Below are positions 17,415 through 25,937 of a stretch of 31,990 bases of DNA, piece by piece. Where the stretch lies: contig CALTVJ010000011.1 of the NCBI GenBank assembly GCA_943912835.1, positions 1 through 31,990 on the forward strand, in the 5' to 3' direction. Numbering within the stretch: the first letter of the stretch is position 1; every line of letters starts with the position of its first letter. The notes below the pieces were generated by a model. It searched no databases. It was not told where the DNA came from and was given only the letters and a program-made list of their open reading frames with translations. The position numbers were made by a program, and so were the translations under genes. Origin of the DNA: an uncultured Porphyromonas sp. (GTDB lineage: Bacteria; Bacteroidota; Bacteroidia; Bacteroidales; Porphyromonadaceae).

Positions 17415-19427
17415 TTAATCTTGTGAAAGTTCCTCACTAGAAAGTTCCTTTTCATCTGGAATCACCTCCACATCTACCTCTTGGCTTTCGTTCAAGAGTC
17501 TGCTCTTCTCCTCTTTTGCAGCAACAATCTCTTCGGCACGGCTAGCCCACTGGCGTTTACCCAATAGACGCTCTACGTCTTCTGTATAAATAACCTCTGC
17601 TTCTAGAAGAAGGTCGCTAAGAGCCTTATGTCCCTCCGCTTTTTCGAGCAAGAGTTGTTTAGCTCGCTCATATTGTTCTTTAATCAATAAGTTTACTTCT
17701 TGATCTATGAGCTCTGCAGTCTTATCACTATATGGTTTCGTAATACCATAACCCTCACTTTGTAACTTATGATAGTTGATATTAGGTATTCTATCACTCA
17801 TCCCATAATAAGCCACCATAGCATAGGCTAGCTGTGTTATTCTCTCTAAATCATTTGCAGCTCCTGTGGAGATACGACCAAGAAAAACGTCTTCGGCGGC
17901 TCGCCCTGCCAATGTTGCACACATCTGATCTAACAAAGCTTGTGTCGTTGTTATCTGGCGTTCTTCGGGCAGATACCATGCTGCCCCCAAAGCTTTACCT
18001 CTTGGTACAATAGTAACCTTTACTAAAGGATTGGCATACTCCAAGAACCAACTTACAACAGCATGACCAGCTTCGTGTATAGCTATACTGCGTCGTTCTT
18101 CAGCTGTCGTTATGGCATTCTTTTTCTCTAAGCCTCCGACAACTCTATCCACAGCATTCATAAAGTCATCCTTTGAAACAAAATCTTTGCCATTACGTGC
18201 TGCGATCAGAGCAGCTTCGTTACATATATTTGCAATATCAGCACCAGAAAAACCTGGAGTTTGTCTCGCTAGAAGATCTAAGTCCAAACTACTATCCGTT
18301 TTTATACCTTTGAGATGCACTAAAAAGATCTCTTTACGATCATTAATGTCTGGTAAGTCTACAAATATCTGTCTATCAAATCGTCCAGCTCTAGTCAAAG
18401 CTCCATCTAGTATATCAACACGATTTGTTGCAGCCAAAACGATGATACCACTATTGGTGCCAAAGCCATCCATTTCTGTCAAAAGCTGATTCAGAGTATT
18501 TTCTCGTTCATCATTTCCGCCCAAACTTTGTCCATTACTACGAGCACGTCCAACAGCATCAATCTCATCTATAAAAATGATGCAGGGAGCTTTTTCTTTA
18601 GCTTGAGCAAAGAGATCCCTTACTCTACTTGCTCCTACCCCAACAAACATTTCTACAAAATCCGAACCAGACAGAGAGAAAAAAGGTACATGTGCCTCAC
18701 CTGCAACAGCCTTAGCCAAGAGAGTTTTACCGGTTCCTGGAGGACCAACTAACAAAGCTCCTTTAGGGATCTTGGCTCCCAACTGGGTGTACTTATCTGG
18801 ATTTTTGAGAAAGTGTACAATTTCTTCAACTTCTTCTTTTGCCTCATGTAAGCCTGCAACATCAGAAAAAGTGATGGACATTTGACTCTTATCATGGACT
18901 TTGGCCTTACTCTTTCCGATAGAGAAAATTCCTCCCATGCCTCCTGAACCTCCGTTAGAAGACATCGATCTACGCATCATCCAAATCCAGAAAGCAACAA
19001 ACAAAATCGTAGGTCCAAAACTCAAAACAAAGCTCCAGAAACCACTCTTTTTCGGAAGGTAAGTCAGTTTAGCATTAAGTTTTTCTGAATCAAAAAACTC
19101 ACTAAATTTATCAATCGTCGGAGCTTGTGTTACCACCACCTGACTTCCTTTGTTTGCTTTGGCGTCAGACAACTCTCGACCACTGAAAACACTATCAAGC
19201 ATCCGTGGATTTACCACAGCACGCACTTCACTAGTAGCTCGATCTACAGTCATTTCTGCAAAAACCTGCTTCTTGGCTACATTCTTGAATTCATTCCAGC
19301 TTAGTTCTCTAGATACCGAAAAAGCCCCATCAAAGAAAAATAGCCCCCCTAGACTTAATAGTATTAAGCCATAGAACCACATCTCATTAAAGCGAAATTT
19401 ACGCTTTTTCTCTTGCTGTTCTGCCAT
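17415..19427 (-). CDS. ftsH: ATP-dependent zinc metalloprotease FtsH
   Basis: The 670-residue membrane-anchored AAA+ protease degrades damaged membrane proteins and some regulatory proteins. It has two membrane spans (about 16-33 and 133-151) flanking a periplasmic domain. The AAA module has Walker A GPPGTGKT (228-235), the pore-loop FVGVGAS (261-267), Walker B IIFIDEID (283-290) and the second region of homology ending at RAGRFDRQ (346-353). The zinc site is HEAGH (451-455) with Asp526 (GAANDLE) as the probable third ligand. The acidic, Ser/Glu-rich tail is probably disordered. It heads the minus-strand block. The rsfS gene that I expect upstream of ftsH in many Bacteroidota is missing; a 522-base gene-free gap lies there instead. 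Confidence 0.98.
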   Translation of the reverse strand: MAEQQEKKRKFRFNEMWFYGLILLSLGGLFFFDGAFSVSRELSWNEFKNVAKKQVFAEMTVDRATSEVRAVVNPRMLDSVFSGRELSDAKANKGSQVVVTQAPTIDKFSEFFDSEKLNAKLTYLPKKSGFWSFVLSFGPTILFVAFWIWMMRRSMSSNGGSGGMGGIFSIGKSKAKVHDKSQMSITFSDVAGLHEAKEEVEEIVHFLKNPDKYTQLGAKIPKGALLVGPPGTGKTLLAKAVAGEAHVPFFSLSGSDFVEMFVGVGASRVRDLFAQAKEKAPCIIFIDEIDAVGRARSNGQSLGGNDERENTLNQLLTEMDGFGTNSGIIVLAATNRVDILDGALTRAGRFDRQIFVDLPDINDRKEIFLVHLKGIKTDSSLDLDLLARQTPGFSGADIANICNEAALIAARNGKDFVSKDDFMNAVDRVVGGLEKKNAITTAEERRSIAIHEAGHAVVSWFLEYANPLVKVTIVPRGKALGAAWYLPEERQITTTQALLDQMCATLAGRAAEDVFLGRISTGAANDLERITQLAYAMVAYYGMSDRIPNINYHKLQSEGYGITKPYSDKTAELIDQEVNLLIKEQYERAKQLLLEKAEGHKALSDLLLEAEVIYTEDVERLLGKRQWASRAEEIVAAKEEKSRLLNESQEVDVEVIPDEKELSSEELSQD

Positions 19428-19949
19428 CTATATATTTAGTTGTAAATTTTAATCTATTATTTTTCAAATATCGTCTTAAACTAGACATAAAACTGAAGCC
19501 ATATTAGTCTATACGATCATCATTAAAACAAGGAAAAGTATTTATGGTTCTTAACCGATAAGGAAGCTCTTCGTTAGATAATCGAAAAGTCCCACATTAC
19601 TCGTGAAGGTAAATAATCCCTCAGCACATATTTTACCCCACAACACCCCCACTTAAACATCAGCCTATTCATCAAAGTGATACTCCTGTTTTGCTACTAC
19701 TTTAGGCAAATTTATTGACTAAACGATCCCCTATTTATCGTCCTAGTATATCTACAAATCTCTTCTCACTTAAACAAAGAAGGATATCTCACCTAAAGAA
19801 ACAAACTCGATATATTTGATATATTCTATACTCTCCCCATATCAAGATTTATAGAGGGAATCTAAAAGTTGTAGATTAGGCAAACCAAGGTATCATTTCA
19901 ACTTAAAAGGCTACAGTAAAATTCGCTATCTTTGTGTGATTAAAAACAG
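19428..19949. other. 522-base gene-free region between divergent ftsH and murC
   Basis: This AT-rich stretch separates the divergent ftsH and murC transcripts. I see no ORF longer than about 30 codons with a plausible start, no tRNA and no strong hairpin. The only good promoter element is the murC -7 at 19927-19934. A minus-strand TAAATTTG at 19714-19707 could serve ftsH, but it lies 280 bases from the start and lacks a -33 TTG. A short AT-rich near-repeat (GATATATTTGATATATTC) sits near 19812-19828. The length is large for a region that must hold only two promoters. Confidence 0.5.
19927..19934 (+). promoter_or_regulatory. -7 promoter element of the murC operon
   Basis: TATCTTTG matches TAnnTTTG exactly and lies 16 to 22 bases before the two candidate murC start codons, predicting a very short leader. 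There is no TTG at the -33 distance. Confidence 0.6.
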
Positions 19950-21341
19950 ATGGGTATGAATAAAGTATATTTTATTGGTATTGGAGGTATTGGCATGAGT
20001 GCAATCGCTCGATATTTCCTAAGTAAAGGCTATTTAGTTGGAGGTTATGACCTAACGCCAAGTCCTCTTACGGAAGATTTATCAAAAGAGGGAGCATACA
20101 TCCACTATGAAGATGATATAGACCTTATTCCTGAAGAGCTAAGACTTGAGGATACACTTGTCGTCTATACCCCAGCCATCCCTTCATCACACCGAGAACT
20201 AATTTATTTTCAGACCCATAATCACAAGGTTTTTAAACGCTCGGAGATTTTAGGAGAGATCACACGTATAGAGAGAGCCCTTTGTGTCGCAGGGACACAT
20301 GGTAAGACCACCACATCAACCATGCTTGCACATCTGTTAAAACAAAGTCATTTAGACTGCAAAGCTTTTCTAGGTGGTATCTCAAACAACTATAACAGTA
20401 ACCTACTCTTATCAGAAAAAAGTGATCTAGTCGTTATTGAGGCTGATGAGTTTGATCGATCTTTTCATCGCTTGAGCCCCTATATGTCGATTATTACTTC
20501 TGCAGACCCAGACCATCTAGATATTTATGGTAACGAAGAAGCCTATCAGGAAAGTTTTGAGTATTATACGAGCTTAATACAACCCAATGGAGTCCTTCTA
20601 ATGCACGAGTCGGTAAAAATTACACCAAGACTACAAGATAATGTAAGACTATACCGTTATGCGACCGATAGGAATAGTGATTTTTATGCCTCTAATATAC
20701 AGATTATAGATGCTCAATTATTTTTTGAGTGGCACTACCCTAGTTTAGGAACGACACCTGCAGGTTCTATGACTGTGGAACTCGGAGTGCCTTTACGTAT
20801 CAATGTAGACAACGCTGTTGCTGCTATGGCAATAGCGTATCTAAATGGAGTAACCTTATCTGAGTTACAGAGGGGCATCAAAAGTTTCAAAGGAGCTAAA
20901 CGACGTTTTGATCGAGTCCTTCAAAACGAAATGCACATACTCATCGATGACTATGCCCATCATCCTATAGAGTTAGAAGCTTCAATACAATCTGTTCGTA
21001 GCCTATACCCCTCAAAAAAAATACTTGGTATATTTCAACCCCATCTATATAGTAGGACAAATGACTTTTATAAAGAATTTGCTTCAACACTCGATCATCT
21101 AGATGAAGTGATCCTCTTGGATATATACCCAGCTCGCGAAGAACCTATGGAAGGCGTAACTAGCAAATTGATTGCTCAGAATATGCTCAACTCAAACTGC
21201 ATCGTAATGTCTAAGGAAGAACTTTTAAAGCACCTTGAAGGGCTTAAAAAGGAAGATAATCTTTGTGAGTTAATACTAATGGTGGGAGCTGGAGATATAG
21301 ATCGCTTAGTCCCAATGGTAGCAGAGTTATTACAGAAATAA
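19950..21341 (+). CDS. murC: UDP-N-acetylmuramate--L-alanine ligase
   Basis: The 463-residue cytosolic Mur ligase adds L-alanine to UDP-MurNAc using ATP, the first peptide step of peptidoglycan precursor synthesis. Domain 1 has the nucleotide-binding GIGGIGMSAIA (10-20). Domain 2 has the ATP loop GTHGKTTT (115-122), the conserved EADEFDRSFHRL (164-175) and the HLDIYG motif (189-194). The C-terminal domain shows DDYAHHPIEL and the FQPHLYSRT segment. ATG at 19956 is an alternative start two codons later. It begins a run with ftsQ, ftsA and ftsZ (13-, 40- and 41-base gaps) but is not preceded by murG or other upstream dcw genes. Confidence 0.97.
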   Translation: MGMNKVYFIGIGGIGMSAIARYFLSKGYLVGGYDLTPSPLTEDLSKEGAYIHYEDDIDLIPEELRLEDTLVVYTPAIPSSHRELIYFQTHNHKVFKRSEILGEITRIERALCVAGTHGKTTTSTMLAHLLKQSHLDCKAFLGGISNNYNSNLLLSEKSDLVVIEADEFDRSFHRLSPYMSIITSADPDHLDIYGNEEAYQESFEYYTSLIQPNGVLLMHESVKITPRLQDNVRLYRYATDRNSDFYASNIQIIDAQLFFEWHYPSLGTTPAGSMTVELGVPLRINVDNAVAAMAIAYLNGVTLSELQRGIKSFKGAKRRFDRVLQNEMHILIDDYAHHPIELEASIQSVRSLYPSKKILGIFQPHLYSRTNDFYKEFASTLDHLDEVILLDIYPAREEPMEGVTSKLIAQNMLNSNCIVMSKEELLKHLEGLKKEDNLCELILMVGAGDIDRLVPMVAELLQK

Positions 21342-21354
21342 GCTTAAATCTTAG

Positions 21355-22122
21355 ATGTCTATGAGTAAACGCATACTCTACGTATCGGTTGCCTGTATTT
21401 TGCTCCTTGCATTGATCTACAGTATATACCATCTTAATACACGCCCCTCTATATCTAGACTTAAAGGTATTGATATCATTATGTTGGAACAACAAGGGCT
21501 AATACCATTTATGGGGGAAGATGATGTACGCAAAGAGATCAAACAAAAAGGATTAAACTTTACAGGAAAACTCATAGATAGTATTGATGTAGCCTTTATC
21601 GAAAACAAGTTAAGACTTAATCCTATCTTTAGTGATGTAGAGGTGTATATTTCTCCTCTGTCTAATCGAATGAAGATAGAGGTAAAACAAAAAGTAGCTA
21701 GTTTTTTGGTTCAAAATGAGGATAAGAGTTTTTATGTGTCTTCAGAGCGTGGTGTTATACCAATGAATCCCAACTATTCGGTATATGTTCCGATTGTTAC
21801 CGGTGATATAACTGAAGAGTATGCGACCTCTGAGTTATACAACCTAATTCAGGAAATTAATCAGGACGATGAGCTGAAAGAATATTTTGGACAAATACAT
21901 TATGATCGTAATCAAGGGATTATACTCGTCCCTCGTGCGGCAAATACGTCAGTCATTCTAGGGCATAATCATGACTACAAATTAATGTTGAATAAGTATA
22001 AGATTTTCTCTAAAAAAGTACTTAAAGATGTAGGAATTAATACTTACAAATACATTAAGCTAGCATATCATAATCAGATAGTTGCTTTGCCTAGAAATAT
22101 ACAGATCGACGAAACTAATTAG
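21355..22122 (+). CDS. ftsQ: Cell division protein FtsQ
   Basis: The 255-residue bitopic membrane protein has a short basic N-terminus, one membrane span (about 6-24) and a periplasmic region with a weakly conserved POTRA-like part (about 35-100) followed by the FtsQ beta domain. Sequence similarity in this family is low, so the call rests on size, topology and position between murC and ftsA. FtsQ links cytoplasmic and periplasmic divisome components. A second ATG lies two codons after the first. Confidence 0.9.
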   Translation: MSMSKRILYVSVACILLLALIYSIYHLNTRPSISRLKGIDIIMLEQQGLIPFMGEDDVRKEIKQKGLNFTGKLIDSIDVAFIENKLRLNPIFSDVEVYISPLSNRMKIEVKQKVASFLVQNEDKSFYVSSERGVIPMNPNYSVYVPIVTGDITEEYATSELYNLIQEINQDDELKEYFGQIHYDRNQGIILVPRAANTSVILGHNHDYKLMLNKYKIFSKKVLKDVGINTYKYIKLAYHNQIVALPRNIQIDETN

Positions 22123-22162
22123 TACACACAAATTACAACTGATAAAGTAAACATTGTTTTTT

Positions 22163-23617
22163 ATGGAGCAACAAAAAGATAAAATATTTGCCGTCATAAA
22201 CCTTGGGAGCAGTTATGTGTCTGGTATGCTTGCAAGCAAACTCCCCAATGGGCGCATCAATCCTATTTCACAAGCCAAAATCAAAAGCTCTGGCAGCATC
22301 GTACATGGCCGCATCCATAATATTACAGAATTAAGTCAGATCGTATCTGGTATTATAGACAAAATTAGCCAAGATCTCTCAGACGGGCTGAGCATTAGCA
22401 AAGTCTATGTAGGGCTAGATTGCCAATCAATGCGCAGTCACACTTTCAAGGCCCAGCTCCAATTTTCAGACGATGGTGTAGTACTCGAGTATGAACACCT
22501 CAAACAGCTAGCACAACAAGCAAAAGACAAAATATACAAAGGTCATAGCGTTTTGCATATAACAGAACCTAGATACTTTGTTGACGGACGACGAGAATAT
22601 AAGCCCAACGGAGTACGTTGTCATCATATAGAGGCAAACTACCAACTTATTACAGTACGCAAAGAAATCGTCTCAAATGTCTATGAAGTGTTTGAGAAGA
22701 GGCTGGGTTTGACAGTTCTTGATATATTAGCCAGTCCAATCGCAGAGGCTCATGTAAGTCTTACAAGAGAGGAAACTATGCTTGGTTGTGCTTACATTAA
22801 CATGGGAGGAGGTACAACGAGTATTTCACTCTATCAGCATCGTATCTTATCAGCGCTATATATTTTGCCTCTAGGAGGTATCAATGTAACGAAAGATCTA
22901 AGCAAACTGAAACTCTTAGAGGTTGATGCTGAAAAGGTTAAGTTACAACATGGCTCTATGGATCTTGAAGTAGACAAGACGAAGACTCTAATTGCTAACA
23001 ACATCAATGGGACGGGAGAAAAAACTATCTCAGCCTACGAAGTGAACAATTACATCCATGCTCGCATGAATGAAATCACAACAAATGTGCTGACCCTTCT
23101 TAAGGAGATTGATCCAGATATGCAACTAAGCACCTTGGTATTCTCTGGTGGAGCTATACAACTAAATGGATATGTTGATGTTTATTTGGATAAGTTACAA
23201 TTGGGAGAATTCATTCGTCAAGCGACGGCACGTCCAGAAGTACTTCACGAAAGTGCTAGTCCATCTATTCTAAATGATTATCAAAGTGTCTTAGGACTCG
23301 TAGCTCTAGCTACCGAGAATTGCGTTGAACAACCGGTCAAAGACCTACAAACACTGTTCGATGATTCTGATGAATTATCTCCAGAAGACACAAAGACATC
23401 TTCTACACTAGAGGACGATGAAGAAGAAAATTATACTTGGCATAGCCCAGCCACAGATCCGATAGAAGACGAGGAGGAATTGAATTACGAAGATGAATTA
23501 GACGAAGACGAGGAGCTAGAAGAAGAACAAGAAAACAACGTAAAACGATCTAGCCTAGTTAACTTCGCAAAAAAAATAGGAGGAGCTATTGAGCAACTCC
23601 TAGGGAATCAAAAATAA
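22163..23617 (+). CDS. ftsA: Cell division protein FtsA, divergent
   Basis: The 484-residue actin-like protein anchors FtsZ to the membrane. The actin fold spans about 7-385, with phosphate-1 loop INLGSS (12-17), the SHS2/1C insertion (about 83-165), phosphate-2 motif INMGGGTTS (212-220) and the adenosine motif LVFSGGAIQLNG (325-336). Both phosphate motifs carry Asn (13 and 213) where Asp or Glu is usual. From about 399 to 458 there is an unusually long, strongly acidic linker, then an amphipathic helix (about 463-482) that fits the C-terminal membrane-targeting sequence. ATG 22163 is chosen over an upstream in-frame TTG at 22154. It follows ftsQ by 40 bases and precedes ftsZ by 41. Confidence 0.93.
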   Translation: MEQQKDKIFAVINLGSSYVSGMLASKLPNGRINPISQAKIKSSGSIVHGRIHNITELSQIVSGIIDKISQDLSDGLSISKVYVGLDCQSMRSHTFKAQLQFSDDGVVLEYEHLKQLAQQAKDKIYKGHSVLHITEPRYFVDGRREYKPNGVRCHHIEANYQLITVRKEIVSNVYEVFEKRLGLTVLDILASPIAEAHVSLTREETMLGCAYINMGGGTTSISLYQHRILSALYILPLGGINVTKDLSKLKLLEVDAEKVKLQHGSMDLEVDKTKTLIANNINGTGEKTISAYEVNNYIHARMNEITTNVLTLLKEIDPDMQLSTLVFSGGAIQLNGYVDVYLDKLQLGEFIRQATARPEVLHESASPSILNDYQSVLGLVALATENCVEQPVKDLQTLFDDSDELSPEDTKTSSTLEDDEEENYTWHSPATDPIEDEEELNYEDELDEDEELEEEQENNVKRSSLVNFAKKIGGAIEQLLGNQK

Positions 23618-23658
23618 TGAACGTTAGTAGATAACTAAGATAAACTCCCCAGATTGCT

Positions 23659-25038
23659 ATGGAAACAAATATAGACGACTTGAGAGGTAAGACTAATTTC
23701 GAGATGACTGAGGATAAAACAGAACGTATCATCAAGGTTCTTGGAGTTGGTGGTGGTGGTGGTAATGCCGTTACCACGATGTTTAATCAAGAAGAGATCA
23801 AGGGTGTCAGTTACCTACTGTGTAATACAGATAAACAGGCACTGATGAATAGTCCTGTCCCAGATAAAATCATTCTTGGCCCGAATGTAACAATGGGACT
23901 AGGAGCTGGGAACAAACCTCAAATAGCAAAAGAAGCCGCCGAGGAAAGTGCTGAAGATATTCGTAAAGCCTTAACAAGTGATGGGACTAAAATGGTCTTC
24001 ATTACAGCTGGTATGGGAGGAGGTACTGGTACTGGAGCTGCACCAATTATTGGTCGCATTGCACAAGAAGCGAAGCTACTAACCGTAGGGATCGTAACAA
24101 TCCCATTCAGATTTGAAGGACCTAAGAAAATATACAAAGCTTTAGAAGGTGTTCAGGAGCTTAAAGAGCATGTCGATGCTTTGTTGGTTGTTAATAACGA
24201 ACGGCTTATTGATGTATACAAGGGGTTCAAGATGTCGGAGGCATTTGACCATGCCGATGCAACTCTAAGCAATGCTGCTCGCGGAATATCTGATATGATT
24301 AATAACTATGGGCGTATTAACTTGGACTTCAAAGATGTACAGACCACTTTGGAACATAAGGGCATTGCTGTCATCAGCTCTGGTTATGGTATAGGAAACC
24401 AAAGACTAGATATGGCTCTAAAAGAAGCTCTAAACTCCCCTCTCCTAAACAACAATAATATCATGAAAGCCACCCATCTACTTATTGCGGTTTACTCTCC
24501 GACAGAGAACGGCTTAGATATTGAAGAGGTTGAGTCACTTACTCGCTTTACAGGATCCATAGAAAGCCAATTTAGCTCTAAATTCGGCTACTATAATGAT
24601 GACAGTCTAGAACCTGGACAAGTTAAGGTTACCCTTCTTGCTTCAGGCTTTGACTATGCTACGACATTCAATAGTATCGATGGGCGTAAAGTGTCTGTTG
24701 ACTCAACTTTTATTGAGCCCTCTAAGAATATTAAAGAACAAGTCAAAGAGTATTATGGTGAAGGTATCGGAGATAAATCTCACAAACAACCTCTACTACT
24801 AACACTTGCAGAGCTAGACAAAGATGAACTCATCTATATTGCAGAAGAAAGTCCATCTCTAAATAGGGATTTGCGTAGAGTTGAAGAGATAAGATCTAGA
24901 TACAAACAGATGCAAAGCTCAAGTCGAGAACTTGATACGGACATAGAGACTGAAACAGTCGCCCCCGAAGTTACTGGGTTTAAAACAAGCGATAATTCTC
25001 TACAAGAATCGGAAGACAATACCATCTACTTTTCTTAA
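23659..25038 (+). CDS. ftsZ: Cell division GTPase FtsZ
   Basis: The 459-residue tubulin homologue polymerises into the Z-ring. Its N-terminal extension of about 22 residues precedes the nucleotide-binding core: GVGGGGGNAV (29-38), the tubulin signature GMGGGTGTGAAP (118-129), PFRFEG (149-154) and the T7 synergy loop NLDFKDV (221-227), whose Asp223 and Asp226 complete the GTPase site of the neighbouring subunit. After the second domain (to about 352) comes a charged, disordered linker of about 100 residues. The extreme C-terminus (SEDNTIYFS) lacks the familiar proline/arginine-containing FtsA-binding peptide. Position right after ftsA supports the assignment. Confidence 0.98.
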   Translation: METNIDDLRGKTNFEMTEDKTERIIKVLGVGGGGGNAVTTMFNQEEIKGVSYLLCNTDKQALMNSPVPDKIILGPNVTMGLGAGNKPQIAKEAAEESAEDIRKALTSDGTKMVFITAGMGGGTGTGAAPIIGRIAQEAKLLTVGIVTIPFRFEGPKKIYKALEGVQELKEHVDALLVVNNERLIDVYKGFKMSEAFDHADATLSNAARGISDMINNYGRINLDFKDVQTTLEHKGIAVISSGYGIGNQRLDMALKEALNSPLLNNNNIMKATHLLIAVYSPTENGLDIEEVESLTRFTGSIESQFSSKFGYYNDDSLEPGQVKVTLLASGFDYATTFNSIDGRKVSVDSTFIEPSKNIKEQVKEYYGEGIGDKSHKQPLLLTLAELDKDELIYIAEESPSLNRDLRRVEEIRSRYKQMQSSSRELDTDIETETVAPEVTGFKTSDNSLQESEDNTIYFS

Positions 25039-25059
25039 TCCTAAATAAATATTATAAAG

Positions 25060-25935
25060 ATGAAAGGTATTGTACTCGCAGGAGGATCAGGAACTAGACT
25101 ATACCCCATAACTAAAGGTGTAAGTAAACAGTTACTTCCTGTTTATGACAAACCCATGATTTACTACCCAATATCTACTTTGATGTTAGCTGGCATTAGA
25201 GAGATATTAGTCATATCTACACCTCAAGATTTGCCGTATTTCCGCAGACTGCTCGGGACTGGAGAAGAGCTTGGACTACAAATTAGTTATGCCGAGCAAG
25301 AGAAACCAGATGGTATTGCTCAAGCCTTTATTATAGGGTCAGAATTTATTGGTGATCAAAGTGTTTGTCTTGTTTTGGGAGATAATATATTCTATGGTAT
25401 GGGCTTTAGTGGTATGCTAAAACGTAGTGTAGAAAGAGCCGAAAAGGATAACATAGCGACTGTATTTGGCTACAAAGTTTTAGATCCACATCGATATGGT
25501 ATTGCTGAAGTTGACCCCATGGGGCAAGTAATGAGTATCGAAGAAAAACCTCTCAACCCGAAAAGCAATAATGCTGTCGTCGGGTTGTATTTCTACCCCA
25601 ATGATGTAGTTAAATTAGTTAACCAAATAAAGCCCTCCAATCGAGGTGAGCTAGAAATTACAAGTCTAAACAACCTTTATGTAGGACTTGAGCGACTATC
25701 CCTTGAGCAGCTTGGTCGCGGATTTGCGTGGTTAGATACAGGGACTCATGATAGTTTGTCTCAAGCCTCATCTTTTGTAGAGGCAGTAGAAAAAAGACAA
25801 GGTCTGAAGGTCGCATGTCTAGAAGAAATTGCCTACGCCAAAGGTTGGATTACTCCAGACGAATTGAAAAAGATTGCCGAGCCTATGGTTCAAAACCAGT
25901 ATGGTCAGTACTTACTTTCTTTACTTAAAGATTAG
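25060..25935 (+). CDS. rfbA: Glucose-1-phosphate thymidylyltransferase
   Basis: The 291-residue enzyme forms dTDP-glucose from glucose 1-phosphate and dTTP, the first step towards dTDP-rhamnose and other dTDP-deoxysugars. It has the nucleotide loop LAGGSGTRLYP (6-16), VYDKPMIYYP (28-37), the Mg-binding Asp108 in LVLGDNIFYG, SIEEKP (159-164) and the second Mg ligand Asp226 in WLDTGTHDS. Length is normal for the short RmlA type. It begins 21 bases after ftsZ and ends two bases before rfbB, which implies co-expression with the division genes, an unusual neighbourhood for this pathway. Confidence 0.97.
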   Translation: MKGIVLAGGSGTRLYPITKGVSKQLLPVYDKPMIYYPISTLMLAGIREILVISTPQDLPYFRRLLGTGEELGLQISYAEQEKPDGIAQAFIIGSEFIGDQSVCLVLGDNIFYGMGFSGMLKRSVERAEKDNIATVFGYKVLDPHRYGIAEVDPMGQVMSIEEKPLNPKSNNAVVGLYFYPNDVVKLVNQIKPSNRGELEITSLNNLYVGLERLSLEQLGRGFAWLDTGTHDSLSQASSFVEAVEKRQGLKVACLEEIAYAKGWITPDELKKIAEPMVQNQYGQYLLSLLKD

Positions 25936-25937
25936 TT

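Noticed and set aside
19707..19714. Minus-strand TAAATTTG as the ftsH promoter
   Set aside because: It is 280 bases from the start codon and lacks TTG at -33; such octamers are expected by chance in AT-rich DNA.
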